Shown: positions 51,119 through 60,205, counted from the first letter of the stretch. The stretch is 64,000 bases of DNA from CAYRGQ01 sp964423925 (GCA_964423925.1 CAYRGQ010000002.1:191882-255881), one strand, 5' to 3'. Numbers and translations are program-made. Notes: a model not told the origin generated them from the letters alone.

Positions 51119-53566
51119 CTATTCGTAATAATAAACGCGCTTCACGCGCTGGGAGATGCCTGCCAGAATTTCGTAGGGTATCGTGCCGATCGATTCGGCC
51201 ATGGCATCTACGTCGCCAAAAACGATCACCTCGTCCCCTTCCACCGCATCGACGCCCGTGATATCCAGCATACACATATCCATGCAGATGTTGCCCACGG
51301 TGGGTACCTCATGCCCCCGTACCAGCATGCGCCCTACCCCATTGCCAAAACGACGGTCGTACCCGTCTGCGTAACCCACCTTGACCGTGGCGATGGTGCG
51401 ATCCGTCTCCAGAAGGGCCTGCCGCCCATAGCCCACGCTCTCGCCGGCTGGCACACGCCGAATTTGGGAAATCGTCGTTTTCATCGTACCTACCTGCGAT
51501 AATGAAGCCATCGATCTGCCAATGCCATACAGTCCAATCCCGAGTCGTACCATATCGAAATAAGCCGCTGGCCAACGTTCTATAGCCGCCGTATTGGCGA
51601 TGTGGCGTAAAAACGGATACGGTAGCCCGGCCTCAATCGTATCCGCGGCCTGCTGAAACGACCGGATTTGCATGCGGGTGAAGTCATCGTGCGCGGAGTC
51701 GCCCGCAGCCGCCAAATGCGAAAACACACTGGCTACCCGCACCTGCGGCGCACTGACTAGGTAATCAACCAGCTTTGGCGCATCCTCGGGCGCAAACCCT
51801 AAACGATGCATGCCCGTATCGAATTTCACATGTATGGGAAACGCGGCGACTTCCCGCTCTTCCAGATACGCGACAAAAGATTCCAATACCGGAAAGCTGA
51901 ATATTTCGGGCTCAAGCCGATGCCGAAGCAGCGATTCAAATGCATAGATGTCGGGACTCATCACGACGATGGGCAGACTGATGCCCGCGCGGCGGAGTTG
52001 CACCCCTTCATCGAGGTAGGCGACGGTTAAGTAATCTACCTGATTGAACTGCAGCACGTTGGCGATCTCAAAGCTTCCGCTACCGTAGGAAAACGCTTTC
52101 ACCATAGCCATCAATTTGACGTGGGTGGGCAACTGCGCTTTGTAGGCTTTTAAATTGGCCTCCAGGGCTTGCAAGTTAACCTCCAGAACGGTATCGTGCA
52201 GCTTTTCGGTCAGCAGGCGACTCAGGCGCTCGAAGCGGTAGCGGCGCGCTCCCTTGATCAACACGGTCTCGTCGCGAAAGGCGAGTGCCGGCAGACTGGC
52301 GATCAGCGCCTCCGTATCGGGGAATGCGTGATGGTTCAAGAACTTGAATAACCCACCATGGGCAGCCAAATCCGGCCCCACCGTCACCAAACGGTCGATA
52401 CCGCTCTCGGCGAGCAAGGCCGCCAATCCCTGGTAGAATGCCGTGTCGTCCGTCAAAATCCCGGGAAAATCTGACAAGATCACGCTACGTTTTTCATGCT
52501 GGTTTTGCTGCTTAAGGAAATCGAGGGCGATCACCAACGATGCCATGTCGTTGCTGTAAGAATCATCTATTACCGTACAATTGCCCACGCCGCGCTTAAG
52601 TTCTAAACGCATCCCAACGGGCGCCAAGCCACGCATGCCTTGCGCAATCTCCTCGCCTTCGTATCCCAAGGCTAACATCACGGCCCAGCACGTGATCGCG
52701 TTGTCCATGGAGGCCGTATCCGTAAACGGAATGGTAATGGCCATGGGCTGCCCCTTGTATTGGGCCCGAATCTCCGTAGCTCCCTCCCCAATCTCGCGCC
52801 GATCAATAATCATTAGTTCGGCAGCGTGGTCCACGCCCCAGGTGAAGTGATTGGTGGACGCGACGTCGGCGCCGTCAATATGAGCAGGAGAATGAATGAC
52901 GCGCTCGGCCCCGTAAAACAGCAGCCACTTCTCGCGTATTTTCTCTTCGCGTGATGCAAAGCCTGCATCATGTGCTGGGCCGATACCGGTCAACACGCCC
53001 AGCGTCGGTCGAATCATGCGGTTCAGGCTGGCCATCTCGCCCGGCTGGCTGATGCCTGCCTCGATAATCGCCAGGGTATGCCGGCTATCCATTTGCCATA
53101 ACGAGAGCGCCACTCCAAGTTGGGAATTATAGCTCTTCGGGCTACGGTGTATGCGGTAGCGGGGCGAAAGCAATTGGTACAGCCACTCCTTGACGATGGT
53201 TTTGCCATTGCTGCCCGTAACGCCAATCACGGGAATATCGAACTGACTGCGATGGTAAGCAGCAAGATCCTGCAAGGCCCTCAGGGTATCGGACACGAAA
53301 AGCAGGTTCGCTTCGGGATAAGCATCGGAGGATACAACGCCTGTGAGGACGACAAAATTGCGCACGCCCGCGCGGTAGGCGTCCGCCAGAAAAGCGTGGC
53401 CGTCGCGGTTGCCCTGCAATGCAAAAAACAATGCCTTAGCGGGTTCCACCAACTTACGCGTATCGAAGGATAGGGTCGTAATCGACGCATCCGGTCGAGC
53501 CAAAACAACCGTCGCGGGAGACAGCACCTGGCTGACTAAGGCAATCGGATACGGATGTGCGTGCAT
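51119..53566 (-). CDS. bifunctional MurF (UDP-MurNAc-tripeptide:D-Ala-D-Ala ligase) / alanine racemase
   Basis: 815-residue fusion of two peptidoglycan-precursor enzymes. Residues 1 to about 455 are MurF: the ATP loop GVTGSNGKTIVKEWL lies near 116-130, AGISQPGEM near 170-178 and DDSYSNDMASLV near 335-346. From about 460 comes alanine racemase: the PLP Lys in MAMVKAFSYGSG near 494, and the second catalytic region VGYGRQALLETDRTIATVKVG with YADGYDRRFGN near 755-765. The racemase would make D-Ala and the ligase add D-Ala-D-Ala. The fusion is known in Bacteroidota. DUF502 follows; recX diverges. Confidence 0.95.
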   Translation of the reverse strand: MHAHPYPIALVSQVLSPATVVLARPDASITTLSFDTRKLVEPAKALFFALQGNRDGHAFLADAYRAGVRNFVVLTGVVSSDAYPEANLLFVSDTLRALQDLAAYHRSQFDIPVIGVTGSNGKTIVKEWLYQLLSPRYRIHRSPKSYNSQLGVALSLWQMDSRHTLAIIEAGISQPGEMASLNRMIRPTLGVLTGIGPAHDAGFASREEKIREKWLLFYGAERVIHSPAHIDGADVASTNHFTWGVDHAAELMIIDRREIGEGATEIRAQYKGQPMAITIPFTDTASMDNAITCWAVMLALGYEGEEIAQGMRGLAPVGMRLELKRGVGNCTVIDDSYSNDMASLVIALDFLKQQNQHEKRSVILSDFPGILTDDTAFYQGLAALLAESGIDRLVTVGPDLAAHGGLFKFLNHHAFPDTEALIASLPALAFRDETVLIKGARRYRFERLSRLLTEKLHDTVLEVNLQALEANLKAYKAQLPTHVKLMAMVKAFSYGSGSFEIANVLQFNQVDYLTVAYLDEGVQLRRAGISLPIVVMSPDIYAFESLLRHRLEPEIFSFPVLESFVAYLEEREVAAFPIHVKFDTGMHRLGFAPEDAPKLVDYLVSAPQVRVASVFSHLAAAGDSAHDDFTRMQIRSFQQAADTIEAGLPYPFLRHIANTAAIERWPAAYFDMVRLGIGLYGIGRSMASLSQVGTMKTTISQIRRVPAGESVGYGRQALLETDRTIATVKVGYADGYDRRFGNGVGRMLVRGHEVPTVGNICMDMCMLDITGVDAVEGDEVIVFGDVDAMAESIGTIPYEILAGISQRVKRVYYYE

Positions 53567-53624
53567 ATGGGGCTAATTTCAACAATTTTTATGTGTTGCA
53601 AGAATTTTTTGCGATTTTGACGAA

Positions 53625-54116
53625 ATGGAAAGCTGGGAAAAAAAGCCGCCAAAAAAGATCCTAACGCAGCGTCAGGCGCAGGCCAAAGCGGAAGCGTATT
53701 GTGCCTTCCAGGAGCGCTCCCAACAAGAAGTGCGCGACAAGCTCTTTGGCTGGGGCGTGCGGGGCAACGAAGTGGAGGAAATCATCGCGGAACTAATCGC
53801 CAACGATTACCTCAACGAAGAACGCTTCGCCCTTGCCTATGCATCGGGCAAATTTCGCATGAAGGGCTGGGGGAAGATCAAAATACGGCAAGGTCTCCTT
53901 CTGAAATCCGTTTCCGAACCGCTGATCAAAGCGGCCTTGGCGGCAATCGATCCTATGGAGTATCAGGACAAACTGCGGGACACTTTGGCAAAAAAAGCCG
54001 CGGTAACAAATGAGAAAGATCCGTATATTCGGAAACATAAGCTGACACGACATGCAGCGTCGCGCGGGTTCGAACAAAACCTCATTTCTGAGGCATTGAG
54101 CAACAATGACTTATAA
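53625..54116 (+). CDS. recX: regulatory protein RecX
   Basis: 163-residue helical protein of the RecX family, which binds RecA filaments and limits recombination. Tandem three-helix repeats are seen: AYCAFQERSQQEVRDKLFGWG near 27-47, then VEEIIAELIANDYLNEERFA near 53-72 (the conserved DYLNEERF core), YASGKFRMKGWGKIKIRQGL, and a final repeat RHAASRGFEQNLISEALS. recA is not adjacent. It is divergent from murF-alr. Confidence 0.92.
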   Translation: MESWEKKPPKKILTQRQAQAKAEAYCAFQERSQQEVRDKLFGWGVRGNEVEEIIAELIANDYLNEERFALAYASGKFRMKGWGKIKIRQGLLLKSVSEPLIKAALAAIDPMEYQDKLRDTLAKKAAVTNEKDPYIRKHKLTRHAASRGFEQNLISEALSNNDL

Positions 54117-54144
54117 AAAAGCGGTGATTTTTTTTCAAAATAAA

Positions 54145-54175
54145 TTTGGCTTGAATGCAAATGTGCGTATATTTG
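54145..54175 (+). promoter_or_regulatory. promoter of tRNA-Gly
   Basis: TTTG (54145-54148), a 19-base spacer and TATATTTG (54168-54175): the cleanest -33/-7 pair in the window, 15 bases before the tRNA. Confidence 0.8.
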
Positions 54176-54190
54176 CATCGCAAAACACAA

Positions 54191-54266
54191 GCGAAAGTAG
54201 CTCAGTTGGTAGAGCGCAACCTTGCCAAGGTTGAGGTCGCGAGTTCGAACCTCGTCTTTCGCTCCA
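54191..54266 (+). tRNA. tRNA-Gly (anticodon GCC), CCA encoded
   Basis: 76 bases including the encoded CCA at 54264-54266. Acceptor GCGAAAG / CTTTCGC, D arm GCTC-GAGC, anticodon stem CAACC/GGTTG with loop TTGCCAA, T arm GCGAG TTCGAAC CTCGT. Confidence 0.96.
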
Positions 54267-54270
54267 AAAC

Positions 54271-54310
54271 GAACCCCTCCCGATAATCTCGCGAGGGGTT
54301 CTTAGTTTTT
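54271..54310 (+). terminator. rho-independent terminator after tRNA-Gly
   Basis: GAACCCCT / AGGGGTTC stem with a 15-base loop, followed by TTAGTTTTT. Confidence 0.7.
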
Positions 54311-54388
54311 GCAGGAAACAAAGCCGCTGCCGGAAACCGGATCAGTTTCAAAACCTCAATAACGTCATAATAAAAAATGAGTTTTCCG

Positions 54389-54418
54389 TTGGCAAATAGG
54401 CAAAACAAACTATATTTG
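54389..54418 (+). promoter_or_regulatory. promoter of tRNA-Leu
   Basis: TTG (54389-54391), a 19-base spacer and TATATTTG (54411-54418), about 60 bases before the tRNA. Confidence 0.75.
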
Positions 54419-54480
54419 CATCCTGAAACACGACCCTTGCCCCCAAGCTCCGCACACGCGGCAGCGGCAAGACATCACCC

Positions 54481-54565
54481 GCTCGGATGGTGGAATAGGT
54501 AGACACGCAGGACTTAAAATCCTGTTCCCGTTAAAGGAGTGCGGGTTCGATTCCCGCTCCGAGTA
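54481..54565 (+). tRNA. tRNA-Leu (anticodon TAA)
   Basis: 85-base tRNA with the long variable arm expected of Leu. Acceptor GCTCGGA / TCCGAGT, anticodon stem CAGGA/TCCTG with loop CTTAAAA, variable arm CCCG...AGGAG region, T arm GCGGG TTCGATT CCCGC. CCA is not encoded. Confidence 0.95.
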
Positions 54566-54570
54566 CTAAA

Positions 54571-54613
54571 CAGGGCAAATTGAATTTATTTTCATTTGCC
54601 CTGTTCTTTTTTA
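54571..54613 (+). terminator. rho-independent terminator after tRNA-Leu
   Basis: CAGGGCAAAT pairs perfectly with ATTTGCCCTG around a 13-base loop, followed by TTCTTTTTT. Confidence 0.8.
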
Positions 54614-54827
54614 GACAATCCGTTGTTTATCTGAAAAATGTAGCTAGCGAGTACGTTCATTCGGGTGGCTGGATACGCTTTGCTATCAAAATCCAATCCT
54701 TCCCGGGACATCCTACCCTTTGTACCCCCGTGACTGCCCCTATCTTGGCACAACCTCGCCCCCATGCAATAAAACCGCTATACAGCAGGTTGCGCAAAAA
54801 ATCACGCGGAATACTGAGGACATAGCG

Positions 54828-54835
54828 TATATTTG
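54828..54835 (+). promoter_or_regulatory. intact -7 element of the broken CNNM gene
   Basis: TATATTTG fits the consensus and lies 22 bases before the ATG at 54858, so the damaged gene may still be transcribed. Confidence 0.5.
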
Positions 54836-54857
54836 CGGACTCCACTCGAATACAAGT

Positions 54858-55630
54858 ATGGAGTTTCTCATTATTGCCGCGCTTATCCTACTCAATGGCG
54901 TGTTTTCCATGAGCGAGATTGCCTTCGTTTCATCCCGAAAGTTCAAACTCGAAGCCGACGCAAAAAAAGCGATAAAAAGGCACTGAAGGCGCTCAATTTG
55001 GCTAATAGCCCCAACACGTTCCTGTCTACGGTTCAAATTGGCATCACACTGATTGGTATCCTTACCGGTATATTCAGCGGACAGTCGATCACTTCGGATT
55101 TGGCTAGTTTCTTTCAGACAATGCCGTGGCTATCCGCCTATGCCCACCCCCTTGCCGTCGTTTCGGTGGTGGTCATCATCACGTATCTGACGATCGTATT
55201 CGGCGAATTGATCCCGAAAAGATTAGGTCTTAGCGCTCCCGAAAAAATATCGGCGACCGTAGCCGGGCCGATGATGGCCCTCTCCACCATTACACGACCA
55301 TTGATATGGATGTTGGCGAAAACGAACGACTTTGTATTGCGTCTGCTAGGCATTAAGGAGCAACAGGACGACATCGTCACCGAGGAAGAAATCAAGGCGA
55401 TGATCCAACAAAGCACGGTAGGCGGCGAAATACAGGAAATTGAGCAAGAAATCGTGACACGGGTGTTCGCCCTGGGCGACCGCAAAGCCGGTGAACTGAT
55501 GACGCACCGCAGCGACCTGGTGTGGATAGACCTGGCCGACAGCTTCGCGGAGATAAAGGCTGACTACAACCTGGAAGTCGTCGACATGGATGGGCACCGA
55601 ATCGATAAGATCATGATTACGAAACGCTAA
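54858..55630 (+). pseudogene. CNNM/CorC-type (hemolysin-family) transporter, frameshifted and internally deleted
   Basis: Remnant of a membrane protein with a CNNM transmembrane domain, a CBS pair and a CorC-HlyC domain. Translation from ATG 54858 (MEFLIIAALILLNGVF) stops early after EADAKKAIKRH. The rest of the gene continues in the next frame from an A7 run at 54962-54968: one more A would restore KKSDKKALKALN. In the second frame the CNNM helices are complete through LGDRKAGELMTHRSDLVW, the start of the first CBS domain. Then DSFAEIKADY passes straight into NLEVVDMDGHRIDKI, normally the last residues of such proteins. About 175 residues holding the CBS pair and most of CorC-HlyC are missing. 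Two independent lesions make a functional product very unlikely. Confidence 0.85.
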
Positions 55631-55720
55631 TCGCGTCTCACGCGGATAAGTCATCGCTCCCCGCATTTCCCATCGGAAAGTGAGCAATGAGATCGTTTCC
55701 TTGAAAACGAAAATGAGCGC

Positions 55721-56398
55721 TTAGTTGCTTGCCTTCTTTTTCTTGCCCTTATGTCGGAGCACTTTTGCCTCGATGTAGAAAATCACTTCCTCGGCCATGT
55801 TGGTGCTTTGGTCGCCGACACGTTCCAATCTGCGAACAATGGACAGGGCATTGAGCGCTTGACCGGTAGCGTTGGGATGATCACCGAGGTAGCTAATGAG
55901 GCGTTCGTTGGCCAAGTTGTTAATCCGGTCAAGTTCCTCGTCTTTCTGGAATATCGTGCGGGCCCGTTTAGTATCCTCTTCCTGGAAGGCAACCAAGGCG
56001 TCTTCGACAATAGACAGGGCTTTGACAAACATTTCATCCAATTGGATTACTTCCACGAGTTGTGGGTCGTAGGGCTGCTCTTCGGACTTCAGGTATTTGC
56101 ATATCCCCTCGGCGATGTCGCCCAAGCGCTCCAAGTTGTTGATGATTTTCAAAACGGCCAGCACGAAGCGCAAGTCGGTGGCCACTGGAGTATGCAGGGC
56201 AAAGAGGTGCTCGCACTGGCGGTCTAGCGCAAGTTCCATCGCGTTCACGCGTTTTTCCGTAGCCACCACTTCGTGGCACAGGCTTTTGTCAAAGTCGATC
56301 AAGGCGCGGTACGACTTTTCCAGCTGGCTAATCACCAATTGCCACATGCTCTCGGTGTCGTCCCGCAGTTTTTTTAATTCGCTTTCCAAATGTGTCAT
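55721..56398 (-). CDS. phoU: phosphate transport/signalling accessory protein PhoU
   Basis: 225-residue cytosolic protein made of two three-helix bundles (about 10-115 and 120-215), each with the metal-binding E-x3-D pattern: FVLAVLKIINNLERLGDIAE near 77-96 and ALSIVRRLERVGDQSTNMAEE near 184-204. It damps phosphate signalling through the Pst transporter and its sensor kinase. Last gene of the pst operon, 32 bases after pstB. A basic tail (GKKKKASN) ends the protein. Confidence 0.95.
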   Translation of the reverse strand: MTHLESELKKLRDDTESMWQLVISQLEKSYRALIDFDKSLCHEVVATEKRVNAMELALDRQCEHLFALHTPVATDLRFVLAVLKIINNLERLGDIAEGICKYLKSEEQPYDPQLVEVIQLDEMFVKALSIVEDALVAFQEEDTKRARTIFQKDEELDRINNLANERLISYLGDHPNATGQALNALSIVRRLERVGDQSTNMAEEVIFYIEAKVLRHKGKKKKASN

Positions 56399-56430
56399 AT
56401 ACCGTTTTTTAAAAGGTTAGCGTGCGGATG

Positions 56431-57219
56431 TTATCCGTAACGACCAGTTATATAATTTTCAGTCGCCTCCCGTTTGGGGTTGGTGAACAATGTTCCCGTA
56501 TCGGAATATTCAACCAATTCACCTAGATAGAAAAACGCCGTTTTATCGCTTATACGAGCGGCCTGCTGCATATTGTGCGTGACAATTACAATCGTAAAGC
56601 TATCCTTTAAACTGATGATTAGTTCTTCGACCTTTGCCGTCGATATCGGGTCAAGCGCGGAGGCTGGCTCGTCCATCAACAGTACGGATGGTTTCACGGC
56701 AATGGCACGGGCTATACAGAGGCGTTGCTGCTGACCGCCGGAAAGCGCTAAGGCCGACTTGTTCAGACTGTCCTTCACTTCATCCCAGAGGGCGGCTTTC
56801 GTCAGGGCGTCCTCAACAGTTTGGTCCAAGACGCTTCTTGATCGCTCACCGTTTATATCAAGGCCAAATACAACGTTGTCATAGATGCTTTTCGGGAACG
56901 GGTTAGGCTTCTGGAAAACCATGCCTATCTCCTTCCGGTGTTCGTAGACATCCAATCTCTTACGGTAAATATCTTTCCCGTCGAGGTAGACCTTGCCTTC
57001 AATCCGAGTGTTCGGAATCAGGTCGTTCATCCGATTGAAACAACGCAAGAACGTCGACTTGCCGCAGCCCGAGGGCCCAATGAACGCGGTAATGGTGTTG
57101 GCATGGATATCCATACTGATATCGCGAAGCGCATGCTTATCCCCATAATACAAGTTCAGCCGATCTGCCGAAAGCTTTACGGGCGTGCGGGGTTCTAGAT
57201 TTTCACTTTTTTGTACCAT
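56431..57219 (-). CDS. pstB: phosphate ABC transporter ATP-binding protein PstB
   Basis: 262-residue ATPase of the high-affinity phosphate importer. Walker A is GPSGCGKST near 48-56, then the PstB-typical FNRMNDLIPN. The signature is LSGGQQQRLCIARAIA, the Walker B VLLMDEPASALDP, and the H-loop IVTHNMQQAARISD. The start overlaps the pstA end by 25 bases; a later start is possible because the first 15 residues are not conserved in the family. Confidence 0.97.
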   Translation of the reverse strand: MVQKSENLEPRTPVKLSADRLNLYYGDKHALRDISMDIHANTITAFIGPSGCGKSTFLRCFNRMNDLIPNTRIEGKVYLDGKDIYRKRLDVYEHRKEIGMVFQKPNPFPKSIYDNVVFGLDINGERSRSVLDQTVEDALTKAALWDEVKDSLNKSALALSGGQQQRLCIARAIAVKPSVLLMDEPASALDPISTAKVEELIISLKDSFTIVIVTHNMQQAARISDKTAFFYLGELVEYSDTGTLFTNPKREATENYITGRYG

Positions 57220-58055
57220 CTGTTTCTTAAGGTAATTGCCACAGCGTTTAATAGGAAGGTAAATGCGAGCATCACGATGATGCCGGCAGCCGCGTTTGTC
57301 ACGAACTCTGCCTGAGGGCGGGTCGTCCAGTTATAAATTTGAATAGGCAACGACGTGTATTGGTCCATGGGCCCTTCGGGCATAAAAGGAACATATGCCA
57401 ATGCGCCGACGACAATCAGTGGCGCCGTTTCGCCAATGGCGCGGGAGGTTGACAGGATGATGCCCGTCAGGATTCCGCCGAACGACGCGGGAAGCACTAC
57501 TTTATATACCGTCTGCCACTTGGTAGCCCCCAGTGCCAATGCGCCCTGCCTAAGCGTATCGGGCACGGCTTTGACCGCTTCGCGGGTGGAAACGATAATG
57601 ATTGGCATAATGAGCAGCGCCAGCGTCAGCGATCCCGCCAAAATGCTATTGCCAAGTCCGGACGTGCGCACGAACAGTTGCAAGCCGAGAATGCCATATA
57701 TAACGGAAGGCACACCGGCAAGGTTGGAGATATTCACCTCCACGAAGCGGGCAAACCAGCTGTCTTTGCCGTACTCCTCCAAATATATTCCCGAAAGAAT
57801 ACCAATCGGAATAGCAGTAATCATGGTGAACACCAATAGGCTAACCATTCCGGCCAGTGCGGTGAAAATTCCCGCCTGCTCGGCATGGCGCGACGGCAAA
57901 TTGACGAGAAACGACCAATTGACGCGTGCTAAACCCTTAATCAAAATATCGCCGATAAGCAAGACTAAGCTCAACAGGGCAATCACCGTAAATGCAAGCG
58001 CCACGATTTTGAATACCTTGTCCTTAATCTTGGCGGCTGACCGTTTCCTACTCAT
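57195..58055 (-). CDS. pstA: phosphate ABC transporter permease PstA
   Basis: 286-residue inner-membrane permease with six predicted membrane helices, the first at about 15-38. The family stretch GIYLEEYGKDSWFARFVEVNI lies near 89-109 and the EAA-type coupling loop GALALGATKWQTVYKVVLPA near 190-209, with SRAIGETAPLIVVGA after it. It overlaps pstC by eight bases and pstB by 25, so translation is coupled. Confidence 0.96.
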   Translation of the reverse strand: MSRKRSAAKIKDKVFKIVALAFTVIALLSLVLLIGDILIKGLARVNWSFLVNLPSRHAEQAGIFTALAGMVSLLVFTMITAIPIGILSGIYLEEYGKDSWFARFVEVNISNLAGVPSVIYGILGLQLFVRTSGLGNSILAGSLTLALLIMPIIIVSTREAVKAVPDTLRQGALALGATKWQTVYKVVLPASFGGILTGIILSTSRAIGETAPLIVVGALAYVPFMPEGPMDQYTSLPIQIYNWTTRPQAEFVTNAAAGIIVMLAFTFLLNAVAITLRNRWYKKVKI

Positions 58056-58947
58056 AGCGCTGCTGGTATTTTTTACGAATCCAAAAACTCAGGTTATTCA
58101 ATAAGAACGTGAAAACAAACAGGGTGATGCCCGCCGCAAAAATACTGCGGTACTCAATGGAATCCTGCGGTACGTCGCCCATGCTCACCTGCACGATATA
58201 CGTCGTAATGGTTTCTACGGCGTGCAACGGATTGAACGTAAGCCTAGGCTCCTGCCCCGCGGCGATGGCCACAATCATGGTTTCGCCCAATGCCCGCGAG
58301 ATGGCTAATATGACCGATACGACAATCCCAGAACTGGCCGCCGGCACCAACACCTTGAATGCCGTCTGAAAACGGTTGGCCCCCAAGCCATAGGAAGCCT
58401 CGCGTAGGGAGTTGGGTACCGCACGAAGCGCGTCCTCGCTAAGCGAAGTAATGTAAGGGATGATCATCAAGCCCATCACCAAGCCCGGCGACAACGCGTT
58501 GAACCCCGCCAATCCTGGGATAAACTGCTGCAGCAAGGGAGTCACAAACTGGAGGGCAAAGAAGCCGTATACCACCGTGGGGACAGCAGCTAATACTTCC
58601 AGAGTCGGCTTTGCCCACGCCGTGAACTTCGGCGAAGCGTATTCGTTGAGGTATACCGCTATCGTGATGCCGACGGGCACAGCCAGCAAACATGCAATCG
58701 TCGTGGTCAACAGGGTACCAGACAGCAACGGCAATATCCCGAATTCCTTATTTTCAAACAAGGGCGTCCATGTCGTACCCGTCACGAACTCCACGATGGA
58801 CACTTCGCCGAAAAACTTAAACGTGTCGACCAAGAGGACAAGGATAATGCCCACGGTAGTCACGATTGACAACATGCTGCACAGAAACATAACGCCCTGC
58901 ATCAGCTTTTCGGTCCTTCGGCTATTGAGAACGTTCTGCTTTCCCAT
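58048..58947 (-). CDS. pstC: phosphate ABC transporter permease PstC
   Basis: 299-residue inner-membrane permease partner of PstA, with six predicted helices. Typical motifs are TWTPLFENKEFGILPLLSGTL near 50-70, YLNEYASPKFTAWAKP near 100-115, the coupling loop GLGANRFQTAFKVLVPAA near 196-213, and SRALGETMIVAIAAG. Its start overlaps the pstS end by 26 bases; an internal ATG at 58902 is an alternative. Confidence 0.96.
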   Translation of the reverse strand: MGKQNVLNSRRTEKLMQGVMFLCSMLSIVTTVGIILVLLVDTFKFFGEVSIVEFVTGTTWTPLFENKEFGILPLLSGTLLTTTIACLLAVPVGITIAVYLNEYASPKFTAWAKPTLEVLAAVPTVVYGFFALQFVTPLLQQFIPGLAGFNALSPGLVMGLMIIPYITSLSEDALRAVPNSLREASYGLGANRFQTAFKVLVPAASSGIVVSVILAISRALGETMIVAIAAGQEPRLTFNPLHAVETITTYIVQVSMGDVPQDSIEYRSIFAAGITLFVFTFLLNNLSFWIRKKYQQRYE

Positions 58948-59935
58948 CTTGTGCTAAAAGTTGAATTAAATCGGCTCCGACGACTGACGTGTTTTCAAAC
59001 ATTGATCCGGTTATTTGCTGCTCGACCCGGCGTAGGCATAGTTCATACGTACGTTCGCTCAGCGGCACGTACCCCACTTCGGTCGCCAAGGGGGCAGCGT
59101 TGGCCAAATAAAATCGAAGGAAGTCCTGTACGTACGGTTTATCCAGCGCCTTCTTGTTAACGTAGATAAATTCAGGGCGGGAAAGCGGCTGGTATATGCC
59201 TTCGGTGACTGTCGAATCGCTCGGATAAACCAGCGGCGCCTCAGCATGGACACGAATGCCAACCAACCTGAGCTTGGATTGGTTCTCGCGGTAATAGGCC
59301 AACCCGAAGTAACCCAGCCCATTGGGATCGGACGAAATGCCCTGTACCAACACATTGTCGTCTTCACTGGCGGTATAGTCGCCTCGCGAAGATTTTGCCC
59401 GTCCATTGATAGCTTCCGTAAAGAAATCAAAGGTGCCGGAGGACGTTCCAGCACCGTATAGCTTCAAGGGTTGCTCCGGCCATCCCTCGCGAACTTGGCT
59501 CCATCGAGTTACTTTCCCTTGGCTCTCCGGAGCCCAAATCGTCCGCAGCTCTTCAACCGTGAGCTCATCGACAAATTCATTGCGCGGATTGACTACCACG
59601 GCCATGCCGTCATAGCATACGGGAATTTCGATAAATTCGATACCGTTTTCGCGGCTCTCCTGCAGTTCGGCTGGACTGATAGGGCGTGAAGCATTGCTGA
59701 TGTCGGTTTCGCCACGTAGAAACTTCTTAAAGCCCCCACCGGTACCGGATATTCCTACCGTAACGCGGATGTCCGGCTTGTGGTGCCGAAACTCCTCAGC
59801 CACAGCTTCCGTCAGCGGATACACACTGCTGGAGCCGTCTATGTAGATCTTGCCGTCGTAGGATTTGAAGCAAGCCGACAGTGAAAGACTAAAGCCTACC
59901 ACGCACGTGAGGGTAAAAGCACGTTTAAACGTCAT
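58922..59935 (-). CDS. pstS: phosphate-binding lipoprotein PstS
   Basis: 337-residue periplasmic phosphate receptor anchored as a lipoprotein (LSAC, lipidated Cys22). Ligand-binding motifs are IDGSSSVYPLTEAVAEEF near 32-49, GISGTGGGFKKFLRGETDISNASRPI (in parts, near 64-88), and the second-domain loop YGAGTSSGTFDFFTEAI near 159-175. First gene of the pstSCAB-phoU operon. A -7 element and a PHO-box-like repeat lie 73-116 bases upstream, suggesting control by phosphate. Confidence 0.95.
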   Translation of the reverse strand: MTFKRAFTLTCVVGFSLSLSACFKSYDGKIYIDGSSSVYPLTEAVAEEFRHHKPDIRVTVGISGTGGGFKKFLRGETDISNASRPISPAELQESRENGIEFIEIPVCYDGMAVVVNPRNEFVDELTVEELRTIWAPESQGKVTRWSQVREGWPEQPLKLYGAGTSSGTFDFFTEAINGRAKSSRGDYTASEDDNVLVQGISSDPNGLGYFGLAYYRENQSKLRLVGIRVHAEAPLVYPSDSTVTEGIYQPLSRPEFIYVNKKALDKPYVQDFLRFYLANAAPLATEVGYVPLSERTYELCLRRVEQQITGSMFENTSVVGADLIQLLAQDGKAERSQ

Positions 59936-60007
59936 TTTTGGTATTTATTGCACCGCCTAGCATTGCCTTCCAAATTGAAGACCCAGATCGGTCACGTTTT
60001 AAAGGTG

Positions 60008-60015
60008 CAAAGCTA
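60008..60015 (-). promoter_or_regulatory. -7 element of the pst operon
   Basis: On the minus strand TAGCTTTG fits TAnnTTTG exactly, 73 bases before the pstS ATG. There is no -33 TTTG; its place is taken by the direct repeats at 60026-60051. Confidence 0.6.
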
Positions 60016-60025
60016 TGACGAGCTC

Positions 60026-60051
60026 GTTAAATCTATGTTAAATCGACGTTA
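60026..60051 (-). promoter_or_regulatory. PHO-box-like direct repeats with 11-bp period
   Basis: On the minus strand the octamer GATTTAAC occurs twice (60044-60037 and 60033-60026) exactly 11 bases apart, and a third partial copy (GTAAC, TAAC at 60051-60048) continues the period. The promoter-side copy ends ten bases before the -7 element. Eleven-base-period direct repeats replacing the upstream promoter element are the known arrangement of PhoB sites in proteobacteria. Confidence 0.6.
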
Positions 60052-60159
60052 CCTTACATTACATGCGATATTCCTGACGCCGCGACGACACGACGTATGA
60101 CAAGTTCAATGCCCAGCAGGGACAGTTTGGCACAAACTTTGTCACTGTAAACTAACACG

Positions 60160-60182
60160 TTACGAACGGATTTTGTTCGTAA
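60160..60182. promoter_or_regulatory. 8-bp inverted repeat, candidate operator
   Basis: TTACGAAC and GTTCGTAA are perfect complementary arms around a seven-base spacer, ending 23 bases upstream of the -7 element of the glycoside hydrolase gene. Symmetry and position suit a dimeric regulator. Confidence 0.5.
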
Positions 60183-60205
60183 TGTATTATGAAAAACAAA
60201 ACCAG

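Noticed and set aside
51119..53566. MurF-alanine racemase fusion as a novel enzyme
   Set aside because: This fusion is already known in Bacteroidota, so it is annotated but not listed as new.
54858..55630. Programmed frameshift in the CNNM gene
   Set aside because: Slippage at A7 is possible, but the separate internal loss of the CBS and CorC domains points to decay.
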